This document shows, in pieces, positions 18,591 through 29,367 of a stretch of DNA of 64,000 nucleotides. Every line of letters begins with the position of its first letter. Positions within the stretch are counted from its first letter, which is position 1. The stretch comes from Terriglobia bacterium. GTDB taxonomy: Bacteria; Acidobacteriota; Terriglobia; Terriglobales; Acidobacteriaceae. A model generated the notes under the pieces. That model was given only the letters and a program-made list of their open reading frames with translations. It did no database searches and was not told the origin of the DNA. The stretch is taken from the NCBI GenBank assembly GCA_020072585.1, contig JAIQGL010000005.1, positions 1-64,000 on the forward strand. The letters run 5' to 3'. The position numbers were made by a program, and so were the translations under genes.

Positions 18591-18757
18591 CAACACGGGC
18601 AAGACATACCTCATTGATGTGCCAGCGCAGAAAAGCTGCGTTCGTGCGTGAGGGCCGATCGCCAGCCCGGTTAATCCGGAGCAAACAAGAGCTCTACCCA
18701 AAGACCCGGATCAGCCGCATTGCCCCTGGCCGCCAAAATGATATTCTCTTGGTTGCC

Positions 18758-20179
18758 ATGCCTTCTCCTGCGAAATACTCTCCAAGCGAATTACCACTGC
18801 TGGAACTGGCCGAAATCAGCCAGGCTGTGCAAAAAAAGGAAACATCTCCAGTTGAGCTGACTCGCGCCTGCCTGGAACGCATTGAACGGCTGAACGCGAA
18901 GCTCAATGCCTTCATCACCGTTACTGGCGATTCTGCCATGGAAGACGCCCGCCGGGCTGAAGCTGAGATAACGCGCGGCGAGTGGAAGGGACCTCTACAC
19001 GGTATACCGCTTGCAGTAAAAGACCTGATTGAAACAGCCGGCGTCAAGACCACCGCAGCCAGCGCAGTCCTTAAAGACAACGTTCCCATAGAGGATGCAG
19101 AGGTAATTCGCAGACTGAAAGCAGCCGGAGCGATCCTGCTGGGCAAACTCAACCTGCATGAGTTCGCTTACGGAGGCAGTGGAATCATCGGCCACTATGG
19201 CGTGGCGCGCAATCCCTGGAATACAGCCCACATCACGGGCGGATCTTCTTCAGGCTCTGCGACTGCTGTTGCTGCTGGCCTTTGCTACGGCGCCATTGGA
19301 ACAGATACGGCCGGGTCCATTCGTCTTCCCGCGGCGTGCTGCGGGATCACCGGATTGAAACCAACCTACGGACTGGTGAGCGCGCGCGGCGTGATTCCAC
19401 TTTCCTGGTCACTGGATCATGTAGGCCCCATGGCGCGGACCGCCGCCGATGCAGCGCTCATACTTCAGGCCATTGCGCATTACGATTCCCAGGACATCTA
19501 TTGCCAGAAATTTCCTCCGGTCTATTACCCCTCCGCAATCGAAGAAAAGACCGCTTCTCTGCGCCTTGGCATTGCGCGCGATTTCTGGAATGAGGTTGAT
19601 GACGAGATCAGAGTTGCGGTAGACACTGCTGTGACTGAGTTGGGCAAAATCACGGCTGGTGTTCAGGATATTGACCTCGCTACCCAGGTCGACAGTACTC
19701 TGGTTCGCTGCGAATCTTATGCCTACCACCAGAAGTTTCTGCCGCAGCACGAAAATGACTATGATCAGGAAACGCTGCGACGCATCCGCAGCGGCTCTGA
19801 TGTCACCGCTACCCAATGCGTCCAGGCGTATCGTGAACTTCTGCGGCAACGGCGTCACGTCTTGCAGAAATTTGAGCGCATTGATTTGATTCTTACTCCC
19901 ACTACGCCCGTTCTGCCGCCTTCCCTGTCAGAACTCCAGGCGGCGCCCAACGAGCTGCGTAACAAAGAACTGCTTATGTTACGTAATACCCGGCCATTCA
20001 ATGTGTACGGATTGCCGGCCGTTTCGCTGACTTGTGGTTTCTCAAAAAACGGGTTGCCCATCGGATTACAGATTACCGGAGCGCCCGGAACTGACGGAAC
20101 AGTTCTGACATTGGCCCACGCCTACCAGAAGCAGAGCGACTGGTATAAGAAAAAACCGGCCATCGACGTAACAGGGTGA
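18758..20179 (+). CDS. gatA: Amidase-signature enzyme, GatA-like
   Basis: 473 residues from ATG 18758; the in-frame extension upstream reads like non-coding DNA. The Ser-cisSer-Lys triad is present: lysine in L-A-V-K-D (~85), G-G-S-S-S-G-S-A with the cis-serine, and the nucleophile serine in T-D-T-A-G-S-I-R. Length and motifs fit the Glu-tRNA(Gln)/Asp-tRNA(Asn) amidotransferase A subunit, which feeds ammonia to GatB. gatB and gatC are not adjacent, which is common; a non-tRNA amidase remains possible. Confidence 0.8.
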   Translation: MPSPAKYSPSELPLLELAEISQAVQKKETSPVELTRACLERIERLNAKLNAFITVTGDSAMEDARRAEAEITRGEWKGPLHGIPLAVKDLIETAGVKTTAASAVLKDNVPIEDAEVIRRLKAAGAILLGKLNLHEFAYGGSGIIGHYGVARNPWNTAHITGGSSSGSATAVAAGLCYGAIGTDTAGSIRLPAACCGITGLKPTYGLVSARGVIPLSWSLDHVGPMARTAADAALILQAIAHYDSQDIYCQKFPPVYYPSAIEEKTASLRLGIARDFWNEVDDEIRVAVDTAVTELGKITAGVQDIDLATQVDSTLVRCESYAYHQKFLPQHENDYDQETLRRIRSGSDVTATQCVQAYRELLRQRRHVLQKFERIDLILTPTTPVLPPSLSELQAAPNELRNKELLMLRNTRPFNVYGLPAVSLTCGFSKNGLPIGLQITGAPGTDGTVLTLAHAYQKQSDWYKKKPAIDVTG

Positions 20180-20488
20180 TCTTTTTGCATGGTTCGCATT
20201 CCTGCATGATCGCTTCTTCCTGGAGATAGCTGCCAACGCCGCCTCAAACGTGACATTTCAAAGCAGTCACGCTCACACGTAATTTTAACGCATGCACCCT
20301 TGGCGGACGTTAGTGTTAGCAAAAGCAGAACAGGAACTATGGTGCGCTCGTCCGTCATTCCTTCCATGCACATTCCTTCATACATTCATGGCGTCATTCT
20401 TGATGCCACGCCTTGCTGGCACATTGGAGCTGCTCTGTTTCAAGCGGTGCAGCTCTTCGACTTTGAGAATGCTGGCTCTTCTCCCGAT
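20180..20488. other. Intergenic stretch before the tRNA
   Basis: Roughly 300 bases with no convincing gene. Short overlapping frames at about 20292-20503 lack ribosome binding sites and recognisable sequence. The only visible element is the tRNA promoter that follows. Confidence 0.5.
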
Positions 20489-20517
20489 TTGACCGCATAT
20501 TAACGTCCTGTTATTCT
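20489..20517 (+). promoter_or_regulatory. Sigma-70 promoter of the tRNA-fMet gene
   Basis: TTGACC (20489-20494), a 17-base spacer, and TATTCT (20512-20517). Transcription would begin about at the first base of the tRNA, so little or no 5' leader would be made. Confidence 0.7.
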
Positions 20518-20522
20518 CGAAA

Positions 20523-20599
<77 letters not shown>

Positions 20600-20790
20600 A
20601 CTCCAAGTTATTTCCTTTCAATAGCTTCCAATCCGGCGACAAAAAACTGAATGAAAACTGAATGAAAGATTGGCTCTGGATAGCCTCCAAAACGCCAGTT
20701 TTTCATTCAAATCGCGCCGACCAGCGAACCGATTTCTGGCGCGAATTTCAGCCCGGTGTTAGTTTGCAGCCGAGAATGCGAAGGATTGAA

Positions 20791-22089
20791 ATGCTCGAAG
20801 TGCCGGTCCGCCAGGACGAGATGTTTGTTCCCGGCATTGCTCGAAACGGCGACAGCAGGACCGTCGCGGTCTATACGCGCCACAAACCTGAATGTCCCAA
20901 CAAGGGCAATCCTTACTGGAGAAGGTGCCGTTGCACCAAGTATCTGTACATCTATGCGAATGGTGCCTCGCGGCAAATTAGTGCCAAGACGCGAAGCTGG
21001 GAAAAGGCCGAGGAGCGGGCACAACAGATCCGAGAGTCCTTCGATCCGGCTAAACGGCTGCAGCGAGAACTTGTAGCGAAGACGCCAACGCACAATGGCG
21101 GGATTGAGATTACGCAGGCGACCGATGAGTTCATAAAAGAGATCGAACGGCTCAATCGTGAAGAGGCAACCCGCAAAAAGTATAAGCTGACGCTGTCTCG
21201 CCTATCGATTTGGTGCGCGGCGCAGAATCCACCTGTGTTTCTTTTATCGCAACTCAACGTGCCAACACTGCGACGTTGGGTTCTCTCCTGGACCGGGGCT
21301 CCAACCACACGGCACAACCAGCATCAACGTCTCATCGCTTTTTTTTACTTTTGCGTTGGACAAGGATGGATCAAGGAGAATCCGGCGAAGAGAATCAAGA
21401 ACGTGCCGGCAGAGCAGGACGAGACACTCCCCTTCACGCAAGAACAATACGAAGCGCTCCTTGAGGCCACCTACTACTACGACAGTCGGGGAAAAGAACG
21501 AAATGGTGATACCGTAAATTCGCGACGGGTAAGAGCGTACCTCAAACTGCTCCGCTGGAGCGGACTTAGAGCCGGCGACGCAGCCTGTCTGCCAAAGAGC
21601 AAACTGCGCGACGATGATTCCCTCTTTCTCTACCAGGCTAAAGTTAAGGGCAAAGCCAGCGCGCCGGTGTGTGTGCTGCTACCTCCTGACGTGGCAGACG
21701 AACTGCGAAGTGTACCCCCAAGCAGTGTGACAGACCCCAACTACTTCTTCTGGAGCTGCCGAAGCAAGCGCAAGAGCGAAGTATCGAATTGGCAGAAAAT
21801 CTTTGGCAAGGTCCTTGGGAAGGCAAGAGAGATGTACCCGAAGCTTTTCCTCGAACCGAGCGGGCAGCCGAAACCCGCACACTTGCATATGATGCGCGAC
21901 ACTTTTGCCGTGGAGTATCTGTTGGCTGGAATGCCGCTTGAAGAAGTTTCGCGGCTTCTTGGACACTCTAGTGTGTTGATCACTCAGAAGCACTATGCCC
22001 CATGGGTTCTGCAGCGACAGCAGCGCCTCGCAGCAAGCCAACGCGCTGCCTGGGCGAGCATGGGTATCCAAGCGAGACCTCCGGGGTGA
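20791..22089 (+). CDS. int: Tyrosine recombinase / ICE integrase
   Basis: 432 residues from ATG 20791, chosen because AAGGA lies 5 bases upstream; the frame stays open back to ATG 20662, giving 475. An N-terminal segment rich in Cys/Arg/Trp (Y-W-R-R-C-R-C-T-K) may bind zinc or DNA arms. A SAM-like core-binding domain follows. The catalytic domain has R in S-G-L-R-A-G-D, H-x-x-R in H-M-M-R-D-T, L-L-G-H-S and the nucleophile Y in H-Y-A-P-W. It would integrate and excise the ICE at tRNA-fMet. Confidence 0.92.
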   Translation: MLEVPVRQDEMFVPGIARNGDSRTVAVYTRHKPECPNKGNPYWRRCRCTKYLYIYANGASRQISAKTRSWEKAEERAQQIRESFDPAKRLQRELVAKTPTHNGGIEITQATDEFIKEIERLNREEATRKKYKLTLSRLSIWCAAQNPPVFLLSQLNVPTLRRWVLSWTGAPTTRHNQHQRLIAFFYFCVGQGWIKENPAKRIKNVPAEQDETLPFTQEQYEALLEATYYYDSRGKERNGDTVNSRRVRAYLKLLRWSGLRAGDAACLPKSKLRDDDSLFLYQAKVKGKASAPVCVLLPPDVADELRSVPPSSVTDPNYFFWSCRSKRKSEVSNWQKIFGKVLGKAREMYPKLFLEPSGQPKPAHLHMMRDTFAVEYLLAGMPLEEVSRLLGHSSVLITQKHYAPWVLQRQQRLAASQRAAWASMGIQARPPG

Positions 22090-22213
22090 AACGGCGCTCC
22101 AAACCGCGCCAATCCCAACCTCCAACATCGTCCTTCTTAAGAACAAAGTGTGCTCCGCAGATTCGCTTCGTCTGTTTCAGGCCAGACTTCCTTCTCTTGC
22201 GCAAGAAATCCTG

Positions 22214-22247
22214 GAAATTTGACCGAAATTCTGGCTCGCACTACAAA
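22214..22247 (+). promoter_or_regulatory. ICE promoter with shared -35 element, copy 1
   Basis: GAAATTTGACCGAAATTC (22214-22231) matches the 18-bp element of copies 2 and 3 at 15 positions. It contains TTGACC (22219-22224), then a 17-base spacer and TACAAA (22242-22247), just ahead of the HTH gene at 22266. Confidence 0.5.
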
Positions 22248-22265
22248 CAGCCTTGGTTGCCGAAG

Positions 22266-22541
22266 ATGTCGAACAACAACAATCAATACGAAGTGAATGG
22301 AGAATCGGCCGCGAGGATCCCACCCTCAAGCGCGCCTGCATTTGAAAGGCATTTTTCGGTGCGGGAGCTTGCGGCGCTGTGGGGCTTGAGCGAGAGAACC
22401 ATCCGTCGCATGTTCGCTAGCGAGCCTGGAGTGGTCGCACTGACACGGAATGAGACCCGCTCCAAACGGGCCTATAAGACCATGCGAATCCCGGAAAGTG
22501 TAGCTCAAAGGGTCTACCGAAGGCTGAGGAGAGCCAGCTGA
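22266..22541 (+). CDS. Small HTH DNA-binding protein, excisionase/regulator candidate
   Basis: 91 residues from ATG 22266; the longer frame upstream runs through promoter-like DNA and is rejected. After a polar N-terminus, residues ~30-90 form a helix-turn-helix of the AlpA/excisionase kind (F-S-V-R-E-L-A-A-L-W-G-L-S-E-R-T-I-R-R-M-F) and a basic C-terminal wing (V-Y-R-R-L-R-R). Its place next to the integrase suggests a recombination directionality factor or an ICE regulator, and it is a candidate to bind the shared promoter elements. Confidence 0.7.
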   Translation: MSNNNNQYEVNGESAARIPPSSAPAFERHFSVRELAALWGLSERTIRRMFASEPGVVALTRNETRSKRAYKTMRIPESVAQRVYRRLRRAS

Positions 22542-22566
22542 GTGCGCCAATTTCCGAGAATGCTAG

Positions 22567-22600
22567 GAAATTTGACCGAGTTTCGGTTCGGCCTTAAGGT
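22567..22600 (+). promoter_or_regulatory. ICE promoter with shared -35 element, copy 2
   Basis: GAAATTTGACCGAGTTTC (22567-22584) is identical to copy 3. TTGACC (22572-22577), 17-base spacer, then TAAGGT (22595-22600), a weak -10. It precedes the decayed MoxR gene and probably drives the virB1/virB9-like/virB10 genes behind it. Confidence 0.5.
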
Positions 22601-22621
22601 TCGTCTCGTCAGAACTTCCTG

Positions 22622-23938
<1,317 letters not shown>

Positions 23939-23942
<4 letters not shown>

Positions 23943-24871
23943 GAGTGCACTTAATCGTATTTGTCTATCTGATGGCGGGAATAGGCGTGGCGCAGACGCC
24001 AGCCGGCCAGATTGTCCCCACCGTTACAACAGCACGAGTCGAAGACGGATCGGTCACTGTGTTGCACCTTGCGCCTGGGTACGCAACTTCAGTCAGGCTT
24101 CCTGAGGAGATCAGCTCTGTGGTCATTGGGAATCCTGCCAGCTTCAAGGCTGAGCATTCAGAAGCTGAAGCGCGGCTCGTTTTCTTCAAACCGACAACCA
24201 GCCAACCCGCCGAAAGCAATGCTCTGATTACCACGAAGTCAGGGCAGGAGATCAGTCTACATCTGGTGAGCGCGGGCAAAAGCGATGCCGCTGCGCGGGT
24301 TGATTTTCTGGTCGAATACCGGCTATCACAGAGCGTCGTGATCAGCCCTGACAGGCAGACTTTTCTCATTGCAGATACCCGTCCGCTTTCCTCAGAGGCT
24401 CCAGCCAATCCCGCAGGTACCTCTGTTCATGCAAGCGCAGTAGATTCAATCGCGAACCAGCTTGAAAGACAGAAGAGCCTCCCTTCACCGGCATGGCAAG
24501 GCAAAGAGTTGCTTGTGGCTTTAGGTGAATCACTGGAGATGAACCATCAAACAATCCTCGGCTTTTCGGTTCTGAACGACTCAAAACGCGTGATCGAACT
24601 GCTCCCGCCGCAGCTTGAACTCACGGGAACAGCGCACGGCAAGGGAGGAAAGCAAATCAAAGGGGATCCAGTCGCGATCTCCGACTACCGCATGACCACA
24701 CGGCGGTTGCGGCCAGGGGAGCGTGCCGACGGTGTCATTGTCTTTGAGCGGCCAAGCTTCAAAGAATCAGCCGAAAAGTTGCAGCTTCAGTTAGCACAGG
24801 CAGAGCAGGTGGATCGGCCCATTTTGTTGCCAATTCCATTTATCGCCAGCAGCCAGGGAGGTGTGCAATGA
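23939..24871 (+). CDS. Periplasmic VirB9/TrbG-like T4SS protein
   Basis: 310 residues from ATG 23939, overlapping the previous stop. Signal peptide ending G-V-A-Q. The N-terminal domain (about 25-140) has the VirB9-type pattern: L-A-P-G-Y-A-T-S-V-R-L-P-E-E-I, G-N-P-A-S-F, then L-V-F-F-K-P and L-I-T-T-K-S-G. The C-terminal domain differs from classical VirB9 and contains L-R-P-G-E-R-A-D-G-V-I-V-F-E. A second, more standard VirB9/TrbG lies at 42934, so the two may form different layers of the core complex. The assignment rests on pattern and neighbours. Confidence 0.55.
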
Positions 24872-26190
24872 AACCCACTGATCAGAACGGATTCGGGAGT
24901 ATGCAGGCCTTGGCAGAGGTTCCGCAGGAAAACACTTCTAGCACTGCTCCGCCCAGTGTTAACGGCAATGCGCCGTTTGTGCCATCCAAGGACAAGCCGA
25001 AGTCCATCTTGAAAGAGAATGGCCGGCTGGTGTTCGTGGGGGCAGGTATTGTGCTTGTTCTGTTGCTATTGGCTTTTAACGGCATCTCGCGCCATTCCGT
25101 ATCTGCGCGAAGAGATCCAACCGCCGCCGGTCAAAAGCAGGCAGCAAAGGCGGACAATTCTGTCGCAGCCTCAAGCGTAACGCCGATACTCGATGCTGGT
25201 CGTTCATCGTCACCGGAGCCGGACGGGAGCCTCGTAAATCCGGACCAGATTGGACGCACGGCGATCAAACCGCCAAAACCAAGCCCAGCTGCCACCCTTG
25301 GCGATGTGAAGCCTTTTGATGGTTCTCAGTGGCAACCGGCGCCCTACCAGCCGGGAACACAACCAGCCGCGACGACTAGCGAAAGCTCCCCCGCTACTGA
25401 CGCAAACCAAATTCGCACCGAGCACGATGCGCTGGAGAAAGCATCGCTGGTCTTCGTCCGAAACAACAACGCATCGTCTGGGCCAAATCAGCGGCCTCAA
25501 GATGTTGCAACTCCAATTGACTTCGGTATTGGCCTGGCGCCCGGCACCAGACTGCGCGCTAGACTTGAATCGGCCGTAAATACAGCAGTTCGAACTCCGG
25601 TTGTTGCCGTTATCGAATACAACTACGAACAGAACGGGGAAATTGTCATTCCAGCCGGAGCGAAAGCGTTCGGGCACCTGGAATCTGCCGACCATTCCGG
25701 CTACATCGGCATCCGCTTTGAATCGCTATTGATGCCAGATGGATCTTCTGTGGCTCTCGAAGCGGCTGCTACCGATCTTCAGCTTCGGCCGTTACGCGGC
25801 AAAGTGGAGGGCAAGCACACAGGTAAAAACGTTCTGGTGCGATCCTTCGCCGGAGTTGGCGAGGTCGCGGCCACTCTGGCTGGAAGAGGCAGCCTTAACC
25901 AACCGTTGAGCGAAGGCGATCTGTTGCGTGAACGAGTTGCGAACAACATTGGACAGGCTGGGGACCAAACCGTGGCCAATCTGGCCTTGACGGAGAGAAT
26001 TGTAGTTTCGGTGCCCGCGGACACGGAGATTTACGTGATTTTGCAAAAAGCCGCAAAAGAGAACGGCCAAAGTTCGCGTCTCACGGCGCCCACGCAATCC
26101 GTAAATCAGTCCAACATCGATGAATTGCGCCAGTTGATGCAGTTGCAGCGGGAATTAAACCAGGGGATAACCAAACCGGCGCCGGAATGA
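24868..26190 (+). CDS. virB10: VirB10/TrbI core-complex protein
   Basis: 440 residues, overlapping the previous gene by 4 bases. A cytoplasmic N-terminus, one TM helix (~52-72), a long Pro/Ala-rich periplasmic arm (~80-190), then the VirB10/TrbI barrel: G-T-R-L-R-A-R-L-E near residue 229, I-V-I-P-A-G-A-K-A-F-G, and the final V-P-A-D-T-E-I-Y-V-I-L. The protein spans both membranes and couples ATP use to channel opening. The operon is interrupted here by the minus-strand defence cassette. Confidence 0.9.
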   Translation: MKPTDQNGFGSMQALAEVPQENTSSTAPPSVNGNAPFVPSKDKPKSILKENGRLVFVGAGIVLVLLLLAFNGISRHSVSARRDPTAAGQKQAAKADNSVAASSVTPILDAGRSSSPEPDGSLVNPDQIGRTAIKPPKPSPAATLGDVKPFDGSQWQPAPYQPGTQPAATTSESSPATDANQIRTEHDALEKASLVFVRNNNASSGPNQRPQDVATPIDFGIGLAPGTRLRARLESAVNTAVRTPVVAVIEYNYEQNGEIVIPAGAKAFGHLESADHSGYIGIRFESLLMPDGSSVALEAAATDLQLRPLRGKVEGKHTGKNVLVRSFAGVGEVAATLAGRGSLNQPLSEGDLLRERVANNIGQAGDQTVANLALTERIVVSVPADTEIYVILQKAAKENGQSSRLTAPTQSVNQSNIDELRQLMQLQRELNQGITKPAPE

Positions 26191-26192
26191 GG

Positions 26193-26235
26193 CAGAGTCA
26201 TTGGGCAAAAACCCAAACATTCTGCCAATGACTTG
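26193..26235. repeat. Palindromic repeat flanking the defence cassette, copy 1
   Basis: 43 bp with 8-bp arms GTCATTGG (26197-26204) and CCAATGAC (26225-26232) around an inner GGGCAAAAACCC. It matches copy 3 at 40 of 43 positions. It starts 3 bases after the virB10 stop. Confidence 0.85.
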
Positions 26236-26344
26236 TTGAAACAAGAAAGACTACTTCAATATTGCCGACAACGAGAGATAACTGATGCGAGCGCTGGTTT
26301 CGCAGCAGACCTGAAAGCGTCCGACTAAAGCCGATTTAAAGACC

Positions 26345-28783
26345 TTAGACAGCCACAGCACGATCTGGCTGCCATTTATGGTAGGTCGGCTCGGCTATGC
26401 TGCCACCGCTGTTTGTTTTGCTGAGCTCCACAGTTATGAGCTGATCATCTGGAAATGCTGGACTAAGCTCCAGCGCTAGATATTCAAACAGCGATCTTTC
26501 GTGAACCGCGATGATTAGCTGTCGATGATGTTCCTTCGACAAGGTTCGCAACACCGCGGCGAAGTTCGCGATGTGAAGTTCATCCATTGACTGGATGGGA
26601 TCATCGAGGATTAGCCAAGGCAGCTTCGGCTTAACTGCCAAATGTAGGGCAAGAAAGAGCGTCAAGGCGGCAGTATTCAAATTGCCAGCGCTCAACATTG
26701 TTCCGGGTGCGCCTCCGAAGCCACCGTCGCGGTGAACGGTTTCCAATTTTGCTGAAACAGCTTCGCTCGTAGATTGCGGCAATCGAAACGCCGGGACGAA
26801 AGGCTCTGCAGGAGCAAGACGTGTAAACAGATCTCGCCAGATCCTGTTAAGAGAGCTATTGAATACTTGACTGACGATCGCTGTTCTTATTTGGGATGTT
26901 GCTCGAGAAACAGCCTTCGCCGACTGTCGGCGCTGTTCTGCCAAAGCCAAACCTTCATCCTTAGGTTTCTTCGAGTTGGAATCGGACGTAATTATGTCTT
27001 CAAGTTCACGAGCAGTTGCTTCTTGCGTCCGCAATGCTTGGACCAGAGTCACGGCTTCTCTGCGGCGCTGTGCCCGGTCACCGAAGGCTTTCTCCTGTGA
27101 GGCAACGTAACTCTCTAGCCTCTGAATCGCGTGTTCAAGTTGCTCGGTTGGTTCGAGCGGAGGTTGCCCAAGAGCCGCGCACAATTTGACCATATCCAAC
27201 CGAAGTTCAGTTTTAAGGCGATCCCGACCACGCAATGTGGAGAGTAGACCGCGTGCGACGGCGTCGCGCTGGATGACCGCTGTACCTGATTGAGCTAAAG
27301 CCTTCATGCCCGCGAGCTGCCTCACAGCATCGGTGAGAACAGAAATTCTTGCCTTCAGGCTGGCGCGGGCTTCTTGCCCGAGGCGGCTACCGGCTGCAGA
27401 TTGGTGGTCGCGCTCCGCCTTTGTAAGATCAGCAGTCGCACTTGCACGTGTACGAGCAAGCCCTTGGATTCGATCTGCTTCTGTTGCAAATTTAGCCACC
27501 TGAGCGGAGACATGTTGGACCAAGGGATTGTCAGAAACCTCGCGATAATCCCGCCCGCAAACTGGACAAAGCTCACCGTGGATGTGAGGAATGAGTGAGG
27601 CCAGCGCTTGACTCAGACTCGCGGCATCCCCGACAACCGTACCAATTTGTTCGTCGATCAAAGCGATCCGCGCCCGGCTTATTTCAATGATGCGCTCGAA
27701 ACCTTCGACTTGCTCAGCCAGACTGTCATCCGAGGCAATCTGCCGCGTGCAGCGCTCAAGCTCAACGTTCGCTCGAGAAAATGCCGTCTGAAATGCTGTG
27801 TCGGGATCGGTCGAAGCTACAGCGGGCAAATCAGGGAATGTTTCGCGAAGTTGGGAGATGAGTTCCTCGAGCTCCTTGCCTGAACTCGACCACCAAATGT
27901 CGAGCGCGGCACGCGCCGCCTCTTCTTCCGCAACAGCCCTGATTTCGTCATCTGATTCCGGCGATTTGGTAAGCGTCATGCTTCTCTGTTTGAGACTTGC
28001 CAAGTCCCGTCTATGGATGTTAAGCGTCACCAGTTCGCGATCTTCTTCATTTTCAGCCAACACTTTTTCAATCACGTCTAAGAGAGAGCCGCTAATTGCA
28101 ATGTTGGGCAGCAGCGAGAGATCGGCCAGGGCCTTCCGAATTCTTTCTCTTAACGACAGCGCTGCGGCAGAGGCCTCGTCCAGATTCAACCTATTTTGCG
28201 CAAGACGCGAATCGATCGTTTCTATTTCCTTCTCGGTTTCCTCGTATTCAGGAACAAGACGCCGCGTGTTGCGAACGTCATTAGCGGGGTACAGACCTTC
28301 GATGAGCGCATCAAGCACATCTAGGCGGAGGAGTTCTTTAACAAAGCGTGTGAGAGCCGAATCCGCCCGTGGGTCAGCGTTCTGGTAAATTTCCAAGAGT
28401 CTGCCCAAGGTAACTTGGGCAAGATAGCAGCGTTCGCCGAAAAAGCGCCCGACATCTCCAGACAGGACGGGATTGCCCAAAATAGCTCCTGCTCTAATTG
28501 TCATCTCAGCCGGCAGGGTGGCCGCCGTGAGATTCGATGCATCTACATTAATGCGACTGGATGCCGCACCCCAGTGGATCAAGTGGGCAATATAATCCGG
28601 ATCGGTGCGACGCATATCGGTAACATCGCCGGTTAGCACGAGTTCGATAGCCGAGAGCACACTGGTTTTACCAGCACCGTTTGGGCCATGGATCAAGACA
28701 ACTGGAGCAGTGAGCGGAACAGTAATGGTGCCCTTAATGCTACGGAAGTCAGTGATTGAGATGTTGTTAAGTGAAGGGTTCAC
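26345..28783 (-). CDS. lmuB: Rad50/SMC-like ATPase, Lamassu LmuB-like
   Basis: 812 residues. Walker A H-G-P-N-G-A-G-K-T (32-40), two long coiled-coil arms, a zinc-hook C-P-V-C-G near residues 404-408, then an ABC signature region (M-L-S-A-G-N-L-N) and Walker B W-L-I-L-D-D-P-I-Q-S-M-D-E near the C-terminus. This is the Rad50/RecN-like architecture of the ATPase in Lamassu and ABC-three-component systems, where it senses aberrant DNA ends and releases the effector. The start overlaps the stop of the upstream small gene by 4 bases. Last gene of the three-gene operon. Confidence 0.85.
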   Translation of the reverse strand: MNPSLNNISITDFRSIKGTITVPLTAPVVLIHGPNGAGKTSVLSAIELVLTGDVTDMRRTDPDYIAHLIHWGAASSRINVDASNLTAATLPAEMTIRAGAILGNPVLSGDVGRFFGERCYLAQVTLGRLLEIYQNADPRADSALTRFVKELLRLDVLDALIEGLYPANDVRNTRRLVPEYEETEKEIETIDSRLAQNRLNLDEASAAALSLRERIRKALADLSLLPNIAISGSLLDVIEKVLAENEEDRELVTLNIHRRDLASLKQRSMTLTKSPESDDEIRAVAEEEAARAALDIWWSSSGKELEELISQLRETFPDLPAVASTDPDTAFQTAFSRANVELERCTRQIASDDSLAEQVEGFERIIEISRARIALIDEQIGTVVGDAASLSQALASLIPHIHGELCPVCGRDYREVSDNPLVQHVSAQVAKFATEADRIQGLARTRASATADLTKAERDHQSAAGSRLGQEARASLKARISVLTDAVRQLAGMKALAQSGTAVIQRDAVARGLLSTLRGRDRLKTELRLDMVKLCAALGQPPLEPTEQLEHAIQRLESYVASQEKAFGDRAQRRREAVTLVQALRTQEATARELEDIITSDSNSKKPKDEGLALAEQRRQSAKAVSRATSQIRTAIVSQVFNSSLNRIWRDLFTRLAPAEPFVPAFRLPQSTSEAVSAKLETVHRDGGFGGAPGTMLSAGNLNTAALTLFLALHLAVKPKLPWLILDDPIQSMDELHIANFAAVLRTLSKEHHRQLIIAVHERSLFEYLALELSPAFPDDQLITVELSKTNSGGSIAEPTYHKWQPDRAVAV

Positions 28784-29367
28784 GACGCATCGTCCTCCCG
28801 AGCACGGTTCAGCGGCTCGCAGATAATACCTCGAAGTGCCTGTTTCACCGCCTCCGGGCCGCTCAGAGCAGAATCGAAAAGCGGGGAGAGAATTTCTATC
28901 TCGGGAACATTGGCCGTTTCACTGCGCACCGTAGCGAGAGGATCCATAGCGATTTCGGTTGCGTCAGGAAGCTGAAGAGGGAGCAACACTGCCAACGAGG
29001 ACTTGATTAGCTCACTTGCACCATCGCCGATTGGAGTACCGACGGTTAGGACTCGGCTGACTTTGGTAAGAGCTTCAAGTGTGGCTGCTCGCGGTGGTGG
29101 ACCGACTAGAACCACCGTCAAAGGGCGACGCGATGCTACGAGGTCCAATGCGCGACTCAGACCTTCCACCTTCTGGCGTATACGCGGCTCCGGTTGTTCG
29201 GTCAAGATATCAACAACCACCACGAGGTCGAGCGCGCGGTTGGATCCGATAAGGAGTGCGGCAAAATCGAACGGAACAGATGCCACGGTAAGCGGGGCCT
29301 GACACGTTCGGTATCCTGCTTCCGTCAGAATCTGAACCACACGAGTGACAGGCTGACTTTGCGTCAT
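28780..29367 (-). CDS. lmuC: Small middle component of the Lamassu-like operon
   Basis: 195 residues. No recognised catalytic motif; it begins with a helix/strand segment (V-V-Q-I-L-T-E-A-G-Y), then D-L-V-V-V-V-D and L-T-V-V-L-V-G strands that suggest an alpha/beta fold. It overlaps both neighbours by 4 bases (ATGA), so all three proteins should be made together. By position and size it corresponds to LmuC/DdmB or the middle component of ABC-three-component systems; this is context, not sequence, evidence. Confidence 0.6.
   Translation of the reverse strand: MTQSQPVTRVVQILTEAGYRTCQAPLTVASVPFDFAALLIGSNRALDLVVVVDILTEQPEPRIRQKVEGLSRALDLVASRRPLTVVLVGPPPRAATLEALTKVSRVLTVGTPIGDGASELIKSSLAVLLPLQLPDATEIAMDPLATVRSETANVPEIEILSPLFDSALSGPEAVKQALRGIICEPLNRAREDDAS

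Noticed and set aside
20292-20503. Two overlapping frames before the tRNA
   Set aside because: They run into the tRNA promoter and show no conserved features.
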